A program made the position numbers and the translations under genes. Positions 1-5,014 of a DNA stretch of 6,187 nt are shown here, in pieces. This stretch comes from Actinomycetota bacterium (GTDB lineage: Bacteria; Actinomycetota; Thermoleophilia; Gaiellales; Gaiellaceae). How positions within the stretch are numbered: the stretch's first letter is position 1; the number at the start of each line of letters is the position of its first letter. The notes under the pieces are model-generated. The model was not told where the DNA came from. It worked only from the letters and a program-made list of their open reading frames with translations, and made no database searches. Where the stretch lies: contig VAYE01000109.1 in NCBI GenBank assembly GCA_005883235.1, positions 1-6,187 of the forward strand, given 5' to 3'.

Positions 1-457
1 GCGGAACGCGCGGCTCCTCGCGCTCTCCCGCTCGCTTCGGGCCGCAGCCGGATCGTCGTATCCGCTCGGCGCGATCATCCCCTCGCCGCGCGGGATGCAG
101 CTCCTGCCGAAGTACTGGCCCGGCTTCCCGTTCAGCGACGTGTACCGGATCTACGACGTCTTCCTGCCGATGGCCTACTTCAGCTACCGCGCGCACGGCG
201 ACATCGCCGTGGCACGCTACGTGCAGCAGAGCATCGGGATCATCCGGGCCCGAACCGGCGACCCGAGCGTGCCGATCCACGTCGTCGGCGGCATCTCGAA
301 GAGGACGGGAGCAGCCGAGGCTCGCGGCTTCATGCGCGCGGTCCGCGGCTGCCGGACGCTCGGCTTCAGCCTGTACGACTTCTTCGGCACGACAGCGGCC
401 GCGTGGCGCGCGCTCACCACGGCGGCGGTGGCCGACGACACGACGCCCTGCGCCTGA
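1..457 (+). CDS. C-terminal part of a probable TIM-barrel (glycoside-hydrolase-like) protein, 5' end outside window
   Basis: The frame beginning at base 2 is open from the window edge to the TGA at 455-457, so the gene starts upstream; the internal ATG at 95 is probably not the start. About 151 residues are visible. They show alternating hydrophobic strands and helices like the second half of a TIM barrel: a strand around LGAIIPSP, then YDVFLPMAYFSY, then IHVVGGIS, and a last strand LGFSLYDFFGT followed by a Trp-containing helix. Strand-end motifs of the type FLPMAY and GFSLYDF recall uncharacterised glycosyl-hydrolase-like barrels (GHL/DUF4015-type), but I see no catalytic pair I can assign, and the catalytic acid could lie in the missing N-terminal half. 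It converges on the CBS gene with a 27-bp gap. The reading frame is well supported; the fold is an inference and the enzymatic role unproven. Confidence 0.6.
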   Translation, partial: RNARLLALSRSLRAAAGSSYPLGAIIPSPRGMQLLPKYWPGFPFSDVYRIYDVFLPMAYFSYRAHGDIAVARYVQQSIGIIRARTGDPSVPIHVVGGISKRTGAAEARGFMRAVRGCRTLGFSLYDFFGTTAAAWRALTTAAVADDTTPCA

Positions 458-465
458 GCGAGCCC

Positions 466-483
466 AGGAGGCTAGCCCCTCCT
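466..483. terminator. Small hairpin between convergent genes, possible bidirectional terminator
   Basis: AGGAGG at 466-471 pairs with CCTCCT at 478-483 around a 6-nt loop. It fills most of the 27-bp gap between the stop codons of two convergent genes, where a bidirectional terminator would be expected. The stem is short and no T tract follows on either strand, so termination is only a guess. Confidence 0.25.
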
Positions 484-484
484 A

Positions 485-919
485 CTAGCCCGACTCGATG
501 TACTCGTGCAGGAACTTGATCTGGAAGCTCTGCTCCTTCGACTGGAACTTCACGAGATCTCCGATCGAGACGAGGCCGACGAGCTCGTGCTCGCCGTCGA
601 AGACCGGCACGTGCCGGATCCGGCGCTCCGTCATGATCGCCATGCACTCCTCGACGCTCGTCTCCGGAGTCACGTAGACGAGCGGCGCGGACAGGATCTC
701 GCGCACCCTCGTCTCCTCCTCCGTGCGCCCCTCGAGCGTGACGCGCCGCAGGTAGTCCCGCTCGGTGACGATCCCGGTGACCTTGCCTCCCTCGGTGACG
801 AGCAGCGCGCCGACGTTCTCATCGACCATGCGCTTGATCGCGTCGAGGACGGTGGCGTCACCTTCGATCTGGAGCACCTCGTGCCCCTTCTCGTCGAGGA
901 CGTCGGAGATGGCCTTCAC
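485..919 (-). CDS. Two-CBS-domain protein
   Basis: The product is 144 aa and consists almost entirely of a tandem CBS pair (Bateman module): CBS1 at about residues 14-61, ending in the typical GIVTERDYLRR, and CBS2 at about 79-128, ending in GLVSIGDLVK. The C-terminal tail FLHEYIESG is typical of stand-alone CBS-pair proteins. Such modules bind adenosine nucleotides (AMP, ATP, NAD, SAM) and act as energy or redox sensors that regulate a partner; no effector domain is fused here, so the partner is unknown. It is cytoplasmic, with no signal or membrane segment. The start is the GTG at 919-917; no strong SD precedes it, only a CAGGCT box about 8 nt upstream. It lies 48 bp downstream of the coiled-coil gene on the same strand and may be co-transcribed. 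The family call is firm; the ligand and partner cannot be read from sequence. Confidence 0.93.
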   Translation of the reverse strand: MKAISDVLDEKGHEVLQIEGDATVLDAIKRMVDENVGALLVTEGGKVTGIVTERDYLRRVTLEGRTEEETRVREILSAPLVYVTPETSVEECMAIMTERRIRHVPVFDGEHELVGLVSIGDLVKFQSKEQSFQIKFLHEYIESG

Positions 920-967
920 AGCGCCGTAGCCTGCACGAGATCGATCTTTTCGGCAAGACCGGCAGCT

Positions 968-1516
968 TCAGGCGGCGCTTGCCGGGTCCGCGATCTCTTG
1001 GTCCTCGATGGCCGCGCGGTAGAACGAGACGAACTCGGGGTGCAACAGCCCTTCCTCCGCCGCGAAGTCGAAGACCCTCAGGAAGGTTGGCATCTTCGAG
1101 TAGAAGCGGAAGAAGGTCCTCGTCCAGACGTGCCAGTACTGATCGGTGACGCACCCGTCCTTGCGGAGGAAGTAAACGTCCTGGATGGTGTCCATCGCCT
1201 CGCGCACGGCGATGAACTTGTCGAGGCCGCCGCAGATGTCGAACATCTCGCTGAAGCGCGGCTGCGTATCGCGCCACTCCTGCTGGAGGTTCGCGAAGTG
1301 GAGGAACTGGTTGCGGGTCTCGCGGAAACGCGCGTACATGCCGAGGTTGCTCTCCATCATCGCGAGGCGGCTCGTGCTCTCCGATTGCCGACGCGCCTCG
1401 TCGGCTTGCCGGTGCGCGGCCCGCGCCTGGGAGCGAAAGTAGGCCGCCGAAGCGCCGCTCGTGAGGATGCCGACGCCGCCGAGCGCCGCGCCGACGATCG
1501 CGAGGGAATCGGCCAT
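968..1516 (-). CDS. Uncharacterised membrane-anchored coiled-coil protein
   Basis: The product is 182 aa and I do not recognise a named family. Residues 4-24 form one N-terminal hydrophobic, Gly/Ala-rich helix (LAIVGAALGGVGILTSGASA), consistent with a single membrane anchor. Residues 27-55 are an Arg/Gln/Glu-rich probable coiled coil. The rest (60-175) is helical and rich in aromatics (FRFYSKMPTFLRVFDFAA, EFVSFYRAA), suggesting a compact cytoplasmic domain. The layout resembles small actinobacterial proteins annotated only as hypothetical or DUF4760-like. The start is ATG at 1516-1514. It has no SD, but TAGAGT lies 6 nt upstream, which fits leaderless translation. It sits between a tRNA and a CBS protein on the same strand; a role in membrane-associated signalling with the CBS protein would be speculation. 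Confidence 0.8.
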   Translation of the reverse strand: MADSLAIVGAALGGVGILTSGASAAYFRSQARAAHRQADEARRQSESTSRLAMMESNLGMYARFRETRNQFLHFANLQQEWRDTQPRFSEMFDICGGLDKFIAVREAMDTIQDVYFLRKDGCVTDQYWHVWTRTFFRFYSKMPTFLRVFDFAAEEGLLHPEFVSFYRAAIEDQEIADPASAA

Positions 1517-1522
1517 GGCAGG

Positions 1523-1551
1523 ACTCTACGCCCGTGCGGGAGTCAAGCTAA
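1523..1551 (-). promoter_or_regulatory. Candidate leaderless promoter of the coiled-coil gene
   Basis: On the minus strand a TAGAGT box (1528-1523) ends 6 nt before the ATG at 1516. That spacing would place the transcription start at or next to the A of ATG, the usual geometry of actinobacterial leaderless mRNAs. A weak -35-like TTAGCT lies 17 nt further upstream (1551-1546). A better-looking TTGACT (1546-1541) is only 12 nt from the -10 box, too close for standard sigma factor contacts. No SD is present, which supports the leaderless reading. Confidence 0.4.
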
Positions 1552-1552
1552 A

Positions 1553-1597
1553 CGCCGGAAAGTCGTCACGGCGGCGAAGGCGCCGGACTTTCCGGCG
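1553..1597 (-). terminator. Perfect 12-bp inverted repeat after the tRNA, probable tRNA terminator
   Basis: CGCCGGAAAGTC at 1553-1564 is the exact reverse complement of GACTTTCCGGCG at 1586-1597, with a 21-nt loop. On the minus strand it begins 3 nt after the tRNA discriminator base and is followed by TTTAGCTT (1552-1545), a modest T-rich tract, so it looks like the intrinsic terminator of the tRNA transcript. The upstream arm can also fold alone as a 7-bp stem with a 3-nt loop (1581-1597). Confidence 0.5.
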
Positions 1598-1600
1598 GAG

Positions 1601-1674
1601 TGGGCCCGCCTGGATTCGAACCAGGGACCAACGGATTATGAGTCCGCTGCTCTGACCAGCTGAGCTACGGGCCC
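1601..1674 (-). tRNA. tRNA with CAT anticodon (elongator Met or Ile2 type)
   Basis: A complete 74-nt cloverleaf reads on the minus strand from 1674 to 1601. The acceptor stem GGGCCCG pairs with CGGGCCC, followed by discriminator A; the D stem is GCTC/GAGC; the anticodon stem GCGGA/TCCGT (with one G-T pair) encloses loop CTCATAA, so the anticodon is CAT; the variable loop is 5 nt; the T arm is CCTGG-TTCGAAT-CCAGG. It is not an initiator: positions 1 and 72 pair as G-C and the anticodon stem lacks the three G-C pairs. The variable region and the C4-G69/C5-G68 acceptor pairs resemble tRNA-Ile2, whose C34 is converted to lysidine by TilS, but elongator Met cannot be excluded by eye. CCA is not encoded (CTC follows), so a CCA-adding enzyme is required. 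Confidence 0.95.
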
Positions 1675-1693
1675 GACCCCGCGCAGCCTAGCC

Positions 1694-1722
1694 TCGAAAT
1701 CCGCCGCTCGATGGTCTATCGT
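1694..1722 (+). promoter_or_regulatory. Candidate promoter of the eqolisin gene
   Basis: TCGAAA (1694-1699) and TATCGT (1717-1722) are separated by 17 bp, a sigma70-like arrangement with four of six -35 matches and a TANNNT -10. Transcription would start near 1729, giving a leader of about 33 nt containing the AGGAGG SD at 1749-1754. The same 87-bp gap must also hold the divergent tRNA promoter, for which I see only a TAGGCT box at 1690-1685 on the minus strand. Confidence 0.35.
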
Positions 1723-1761
1723 CCCATGCCCGAGGGGGTCAACTTCACAGGAGGATTTCGC

Positions 1762-2481
1762 ATGCGTCGTCGCGCTCTCGTTCTCGGCGTTCTCGCACTT
1801 GCCGTCGCGCTCATCGTCCCGGCCACGTCCAGCGCCCGCAGCGGCGCGCCGCGGTTCGCGCCAAACCACAAGATCTCGCAGAGCACGAGCTCGAACTGGT
1901 CGGGCTACAGCGCGATCAACGGCACCTACACAAGTGTCTCGGCCAACTGGACGCAGCCGACGGCGAGCTGCACGTCGCAGACGACCTACTCGAGCTTCTG
2001 GGTCGGTCTCGACGGCGACGGCTCGAACACGGTGGAGCAGACGGGCACGAGCGCCGACTGCAGTGGCGGGACGCCCAGGTACTACGCCTGGTACGAGATG
2101 TATCCGAAGTTCCCGGTCAACCTGAGCCTCGCGGTTCAGCCCGGCGACTCGATGAGCGCCTCTGTCACGACCGACGGACGAGGGAAGTTCACGCTGCACA
2201 TCCATGACAACTCGAGCGGCGACTACGTGACGACGCAGACGCTCAAGCGTGCGCGGCTCGCCTCCGCAGAGGTGATCGCCGAGGCGCCCTCGGGCTCCGG
2301 CGGCGTGCTGCCGCTGACCAACTTCGGCACCGCGAGCTTCAGCGCCGCCACGGTGAACGGCCAGGCGATCGGCAGCTTCAATCCGGACCGAATCGACATG
2401 GTCGCGAACGGAATCACGAAGGCGACGACGTCGGCCCTCTCCGGCGGGACGGCCTTCTCCGTCGCGTGGAAGCACGCCTAG
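1762..2481 (+). CDS. Secreted glutamic endopeptidase, eqolisin (peptidase G1) family
   Basis: The protein is 239 aa. Residues 1-25 form a Sec signal peptide: an MRRR n-region, a Leu/Val/Ala core and a probable cut after SSA. The mature part has the G1 (formerly A4) landmarks in order: SNWSGY at 44-49, the strand SANWTQP, FWVGLDGDGSNTVEQTG at 79-95 with catalytic-type Gln93, YYAWYEMYP at 107-115, and AEVIAEAP at 169-176 with catalytic-type Glu174. These match the Gln/Glu dyad of scytalidoglutamic peptidase (ILQTG and AEFIIED). Cys70 and Cys100 could form a disulfide. The family hydrolyses proteins at acidic pH by a glutamate-activated water, so this is probably an exported scavenging protease without propeptide-length sequence. 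The ATG at 1762 is chosen because AGGAGG sits 7 nt upstream and the signal peptide then starts properly; a GTG/ATG further upstream lacks an SD. It is transcribed away from the tRNA. Confidence 0.9.
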   Translation: MRRRALVLGVLALAVALIVPATSSARSGAPRFAPNHKISQSTSSNWSGYSAINGTYTSVSANWTQPTASCTSQTTYSSFWVGLDGDGSNTVEQTGTSADCSGGTPRYYAWYEMYPKFPVNLSLAVQPGDSMSASVTTDGRGKFTLHIHDNSSGDYVTTQTLKRARLASAEVIAEAPSGSGGVLPLTNFGTASFSAATVNGQAIGSFNPDRIDMVANGITKATTSALSGGTAFSVAWKHA

Positions 2482-2484
2482 CGG

Positions 2485-2518
2485 CCCGCGTCGCTTCCGG
2501 TTTCGTCCCGGACGCGGG
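2485..2518 (+). terminator. Hairpin just after the eqolisin stop, possible terminator
   Basis: CCCGCGTC (2485-2492) pairs perfectly with GACGCGGG (2511-2518) over an 18-nt loop, beginning 3 nt after the TAG of the eqolisin gene. The GC-rich 8-bp stem is terminator-like but no T tract follows, so it could instead stabilise the mRNA 3' end. The next gene begins 50 nt further on. Confidence 0.4.
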
Positions 2519-2530
2519 ATCGGTCACAAT
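2502..2530 (+). promoter_or_regulatory. Weak candidate promoter for the YjbQ gene
   Basis: CACAAT at 2525-2530 resembles a -10 box (TATAAT with two mismatches) and TTCGTC lies 17 bp upstream as a poor -35. It falls between the eqolisin hairpin and the SD at 2554-2561. The loop of that hairpin overlaps the -35, so the two assignments are not independent. Confidence 0.25.
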
Positions 2531-2568
2531 AGGCGCGGTCCGGTCCCGACGAGGGAGGTGAGCGTTCG

Positions 2569-3021
2569 GTGAAGGTCTTCCAGCACGAGCGACAGCTGCG
2601 AACCGCGGGCGGTCTGAGCGTCCGCGACATCACCGACGAGGTCGGCGAGGCCGTGCGGGAGAGCGGAATCTCGGACGGGATCGCCTGCGTCTACTCCCCG
2701 CACACGACCTGCTGCGTCCGCGTGAACGAGTTCGAGAGCGGCTTCCTGGAGGACTTCGCCGGGATGCTGAAGCGGCTCGTTCCGAGCGAGACCTACTACG
2801 CGCACGACGACTGGGATCGCCGCACCGAGAACATCTGCCCGGAGGACATGGACTTCGGGAACGGCCACGCCCACTGCATGGCCATGCTGCTCGGGACCGC
2901 CGGCGAGTCGATCCCCGTTCGCGACAGCGAGCTCTGCCTCGGCACCTGGCAGCGCGTGCTCTTCCTCGAGCTCGACCGCGAGCGCGACCGGCGCTGGATC
3001 GTCCAGGTCGTCGGCAACTAG
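2569..3021 (+). CDS. yjbQ: YjbQ/UPF0047 family protein (secondary thiamine-phosphate synthase-like)
   Basis: The product is 150 aa, against about 130-140 in the family, and covers the whole single domain. Diagnostic motifs are YSPHTTC at 42-48, VNE at 52-54, AHDDW at 78-82, GNGHAH at 97-102 and LGTWQR at 124-129, then the final strand with ELDRERDRRW. His45, His79, His100 and His102 are candidate metal or active-site residues. E. coli YjbQ has weak thiamine-phosphate synthase activity in vivo, hence the common database name, but the physiological role of the family is unsettled. The protein is soluble and forms trimers in known structures. The GTG at 2569 is used because GGAGGTGA (2554-2561) lies 7 nt upstream and the N-terminus fits the family. 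It converges on the lipoprotein gene with only 4 bp between stops. Confidence 0.93.
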   Translation: MKVFQHERQLRTAGGLSVRDITDEVGEAVRESGISDGIACVYSPHTTCCVRVNEFESGFLEDFAGMLKRLVPSETYYAHDDWDRRTENICPEDMDFGNGHAHCMAMLLGTAGESIPVRDSELCLGTWQRVLFLELDRERDRRWIVQVVGN

Positions 3022-3025
3022 ACCG

Positions 3026-3433
3026 CTAGCCGCAGCGGCCGCCGTGGCTGATCGCCGGGATCGGCCGCTCGGCCTCGAGCGCCTGGAAGCACTGCGTGCA
3101 GGAGCCGGCGAGCGCCGCGGCGGCGTGGTCGATGAGGCGGTTCTCGAGGAGGAGGTCGAGGTGCGCCGAGCCGAGATCGGCGAGGAAGCGGTCGGTCGCT
3201 GCGCTCACCGCCGGGTTCCCGTTCAGCGGGTTCTTCGTCGGCCGGCGAGCCGCGCGTCGGATCGACGCGACATCGGCCCGCAGCTTGCGGAGCTCACGCG
3301 CGGCCTCATACGTGCGACACCGAGGCGTCGTGGTCGACGCAGGTGTCGAACTCCTCGACGATGTGCCCGAGCCGCAGCCGCCCATCGCCAGCGCCGCGCT
3401 CGCGACGAGGGAGATTGCCGAGAGTTCCCTCAC
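3026..3433 (-). CDS. Small Cys-containing putative lipoprotein, unknown function
   Basis: The product is 135 aa. Residues 1-20 form a signal sequence (MRELSAISLVASAALAMGGC) whose Cys20 could be lipidated; the lipobox MGGC is imperfect at position -3. A Ser/Thr/Pro linker follows (21-37), then a helical domain with a basic helix (about 43-65), an Asn/Pro-containing turn (KNPLNGNP, 68-74), and helices ending in a CTQC motif (Cys112, Cys115). Cys39 and Cys134 flank the domain, so two disulfides, or one disulfide plus a CxxC, are possible. I do not recognise a family. The GTG start at 3433-3431 overlaps the TGA of the nucleotidase gene as GTGA and no SD is visible, which points to translational coupling as the third gene of the cluster. 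Confidence 0.7.
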   Translation of the reverse strand: MRELSAISLVASAALAMGGCGSGTSSRSSTPASTTTPRCRTYEAARELRKLRADVASIRRAARRPTKNPLNGNPAVSAATDRFLADLGSAHLDLLLENRLIDHAAAALAGSCTQCFQALEAERPIPAISHGGRCG

Positions 3434-4014
3434 TCGAACGAGGCAGCGAGCCGCTCGACCAGCGGCGGAACTTCATCCAGCCGCTCGACGACGAAGCAGC
3501 GCTCCTCGCGAAGCCAGTTCTCGAGCGCGCTTCGCGTCTCTCGGTTCCATGGACGATCGACGAGCACTCCGTAGCCGTTGCCCGAGTCGAGGAACTCGGT
3601 GAGATTGCCCACGTAGTCGTCGATCAGGACATCGGCCCCGTACATGCTCTTGCGCTCCTCGTCGACGTTGAACAGGCTGTCGAAGCGGACGCCGTTGTCC
3701 GCAAGCCACCGGGCCGTAGCCGGAAGCACCGTCGCGGGCCGGGCGGTGAGCGCGACGACGCGGAAGAGCTTGCGGAGCTCGTCGACCATCGGCCGAGCGC
3801 CGTCGTGAAGAGGCATACCGAGGATGTACGAGGAGTCCCCCTGCGCCAGCTCGATCTCCCTCGCGATGTCGCTCGATCCGATCGGCAGCCGGAACTCAGT
3901 GATGTCCTCAGCGGTGAGCGCGACGCCCAACCGCGCAGTGATCCTCGGCAAGACATCTGCTATCTGGTCTCCCACGACGCCGTCGATGTCGACGCCGACT
4001 GTGAGCGGCTTCAG
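3430..4014 (-). CDS. HAD-superfamily 5'(3')-deoxyribonucleotidase-like protein (NT5C type), probable CTG start
   Basis: Numbered from the CTG at 4014-4012, the protein is 194 aa, normal for NT5C-type nucleotidases. HAD motif I is VDIDG, with nucleophile Asp9 and acid Asp11; motif II is ALTARP, with Thr90; Lys122 in EERKSMYGAD is the likely motif III; motif IV is LIDDY, with Asp132/Asp133. A cap region lies at about 18-85. It should be a cytosolic Mg-dependent phosphatase acting on (deoxy)nucleoside monophosphates or a similar small substrate. No ATG, GTG or TTG in frame keeps motif I except a GTG at 4125, which would add 37 Arg/Ala-rich residues read across the end of the upstream gene. The CTG overlaps the upstream TGA as CTGA and gives the expected short N-terminus MKPLTVGVDIDG. 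No SD is visible. Family call good; start uncertain; exact substrate unknown. Confidence 0.85.
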   Translation of the reverse strand: MKPLTVGVDIDGVVGDQIADVLPRITARLGVALTAEDITEFRLPIGSSDIAREIELAQGDSSYILGMPLHDGARPMVDELRKLFRVVALTARPATVLPATARWLADNGVRFDSLFNVDEERKSMYGADVLIDDYVGNLTEFLDSGNGYGVLVDRPWNRETRSALENWLREERCFVVERLDEVPPLVERLAASFE

Positions 4015-4655
4015 GAGACGGGAGACGCCGCGGTCTTCGCGTGCTTCCGCCGATACTGGTCGTTGTGGAGGCGATACAACCGCATCGCGAGCATCGCCGC
4101 GACGATCGCCAGCCCGTTCAGCCACAGTCGCGCATGCTTATCAGATCCACCCGACTGAAAGTGATCGTGGGCCAAGCGATAGCAGATCGTGATCGCGACC
4201 GACACGGCGAGCCACACTGTCAACGGCACTCGCCGTCGTGCCTCCTGTTCGAAATGGAGCACCCGGAGGGTGTTCTCGAAGAAGTAGAGGATGAACACGA
4301 TCGGAAAGCCGACGAGGAACGGGAGGATGTTCGAGTCGGGGTGCGTGATGAGCGGCTCGACCCTGAAGAGCATGTAGGCGTACGCGATGACGATCCCGAG
4401 GTCGGCGTAGAAGCGCCAGCGTTCCTTCAGCTCGCCCCCGCTCACGTCATAGGGGTAGCGGGCCATCGCCTGGTGCCAGCCGATCCAGCTCCACACCGTG
4501 GTCGTGTAGACGCTCGCGAGGGCGAGCGCGGCGATGTAGTGGCGGTCGTGAATCGGATGCACGAGGACGTCACGGTAGAGCTCGAGGCTCGACGCGATGA
4601 CGATCGCGAAGACGAGGTTCGTCGGCTCGACGAGCTGGTCGGACAGCCATTGCAA
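4011..4655 (-). CDS. Six-helix integral membrane protein, unknown function
   Basis: From a TTG start at 4655 the product is 214 aa. Six hydrophobic segments are visible at about 13-27, 40-59, 82-98, 110-126, 144-160 and 176-192, so it should sit in the cytoplasmic membrane. Polar motifs between helices include ELYRDVLVHPIHDRHY after helix 1, WSWIGWHQAMARYPYD after helix 2 and FFENTLRVLHFEQEARRRVP after helix 4. The C-terminus is short and basic. No family that I can name. TTG at 4655 is preferred because GAGGG lies 7 nt upstream; GTG codons at 4688 and 4679 would add 11 or 8 residues and lack an SD. The stop overlaps the nucleotidase start (CTGA), making this the first gene of a three-gene cluster. 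Confidence 0.75.
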   Translation of the reverse strand: MQWLSDQLVEPTNLVFAIVIASSLELYRDVLVHPIHDRHYIAALALASVYTTTVWSWIGWHQAMARYPYDVSGGELKERWRFYADLGIVIAYAYMLFRVEPLITHPDSNILPFLVGFPIVFILYFFENTLRVLHFEQEARRRVPLTVWLAVSVAITICYRLAHDHFQSGGSDKHARLWLNGLAIVAAMLAMRLYRLHNDQYRRKHAKTAASPVS

Positions 4656-4662
4656 TCGATTG

Positions 4663-4672
4663 CCCTCGAGGG
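4663..4672. promoter_or_regulatory. Palindrome giving an SD-like GAGGG to both divergent frames
   Basis: CCCTCGAGGG is a perfect 10-bp palindrome. On the minus strand its GAGGG lies 7 nt before the TTG at 4655 of the membrane-protein gene. On the plus strand its GAGGG lies 9 nt before an ATG at 4682 that is in frame with the DUF6916 gene. It supports TTG 4655 more than ATG 4682, because the DUF6916 family N-terminus fits the later GTG at 4733. Confidence 0.35.
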
Positions 4673-4719
4673 AAGCCACGCATGGCACGTTCGAGGCGGC
4701 TCGCTTTCGTCCTCTGCCG

Positions 4720-4725
4720 TAGCCT
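4720..4725 (+). promoter_or_regulatory. Possible -10 box for leaderless DUF6916 transcript
   Basis: TAGCCT lies 7 nt before the GTG at 4733. This is the same geometry as the TAGAGT box before the coiled-coil gene and fits leaderless initiation. No convincing -35 is seen 16-18 bp upstream. A GGAG at 4728-4731 is too close to the start to work as an SD. Confidence 0.3.
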
Positions 4726-4732
4726 TCGGAGC

Positions 4733-5014
4733 GTGCTCGAAACGTTCACCGCCGAGACGTTCCGGCCGCTGCTCCACGAGCAGTTCGAGCTCGTGGTCGA
4801 CGAGGAGACCCGATTCGCCGTCGAGCTAACCGAGGTGACGGAGTCCGGAACGCCGGCAGCCGCGCGCCGGTCGCAGTTCGCGCTCGTCTTCAGTGGCCCG
4901 GCGGACCCGATCCTTCCGCAGCGGATCTACCGCCTCGAGCACCCGGAGCTCGGCGCGTTCGACCTCTTCCTCGTGCCGGTCGCCGCCGGGAGCTACGAGG
5001 CGGTCTTCACGTAG
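4733..5014 (+). CDS. DUF6916-type small protein
   Basis: The product is 93 aa from the GTG at 4733. The pattern fits the small domain now called DUF6916: an N-terminal LETFTAETFRPLLHEQFEL, a central FALVFSGPADPILPQRIYRLEHPELG (residues 49-74) and the terminal FDLFLVPVAAGSYEAVF. It should be a compact beta-rich cytosolic protein without signal peptide or membrane segment; its function is unknown. To my knowledge this family is often encoded beside tail-collar (MdpB-like) proteins, as here. An in-frame ATG at 4682 with an SD-like GAGGG 9 nt upstream would add 17 Arg-rich residues not expected for the family, so GTG 4733 is preferred with moderate confidence. Its 3' end overlaps the convergent GNAT gene by 8 bp. 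Confidence 0.8.
   Translation: MLETFTAETFRPLLHEQFELVVDEETRFAVELTEVTESGTPAAARRSQFALVFSGPADPILPQRIYRLEHPELGAFDLFLVPVAAGSYEAVFT

Noticed and set aside
506..1663. Long plus-strand frame of 385 codons
   Set aside because: It runs antisense to the CBS gene, the coiled-coil gene and the tRNA, and its translation is Arg/Asp/Leu/Val-rich shadow sequence without domains; the minus-strand genes have clear family signatures.
1601..1674. Genomic-island attachment site at the tRNA
   Set aside because: tRNA 3' ends are common integration sites, but no integrase and no repeat of the tRNA 3' segment was seen in the window.
1636..2475. Minus-strand frame of 279 codons opposite the eqolisin gene
   Set aside because: Arg-rich shadow typical of GC-rich DNA; the plus strand has SD, signal peptide and catalytic motifs, and the frame runs into the tRNA.
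3430..4125. Nucleotidase starting at GTG 4125
   Set aside because: It would overlap the upstream gene by 115 bp and add 37 Arg/Ala-rich residues that look like a shadow of the membrane protein's C-terminus; the CTG start fits the family length better. Kept as the alternative.
3343..4158. Plus-strand frame of 271 codons
   Set aside because: It is antisense to the nucleotidase, which has all HAD motifs; the plus frame shows no domain.
4041..4829. Plus-strand frame of 262 codons
   Set aside because: It is antisense to the six-helix membrane protein and out of frame with DUF6916; composition is charged shadow sequence.
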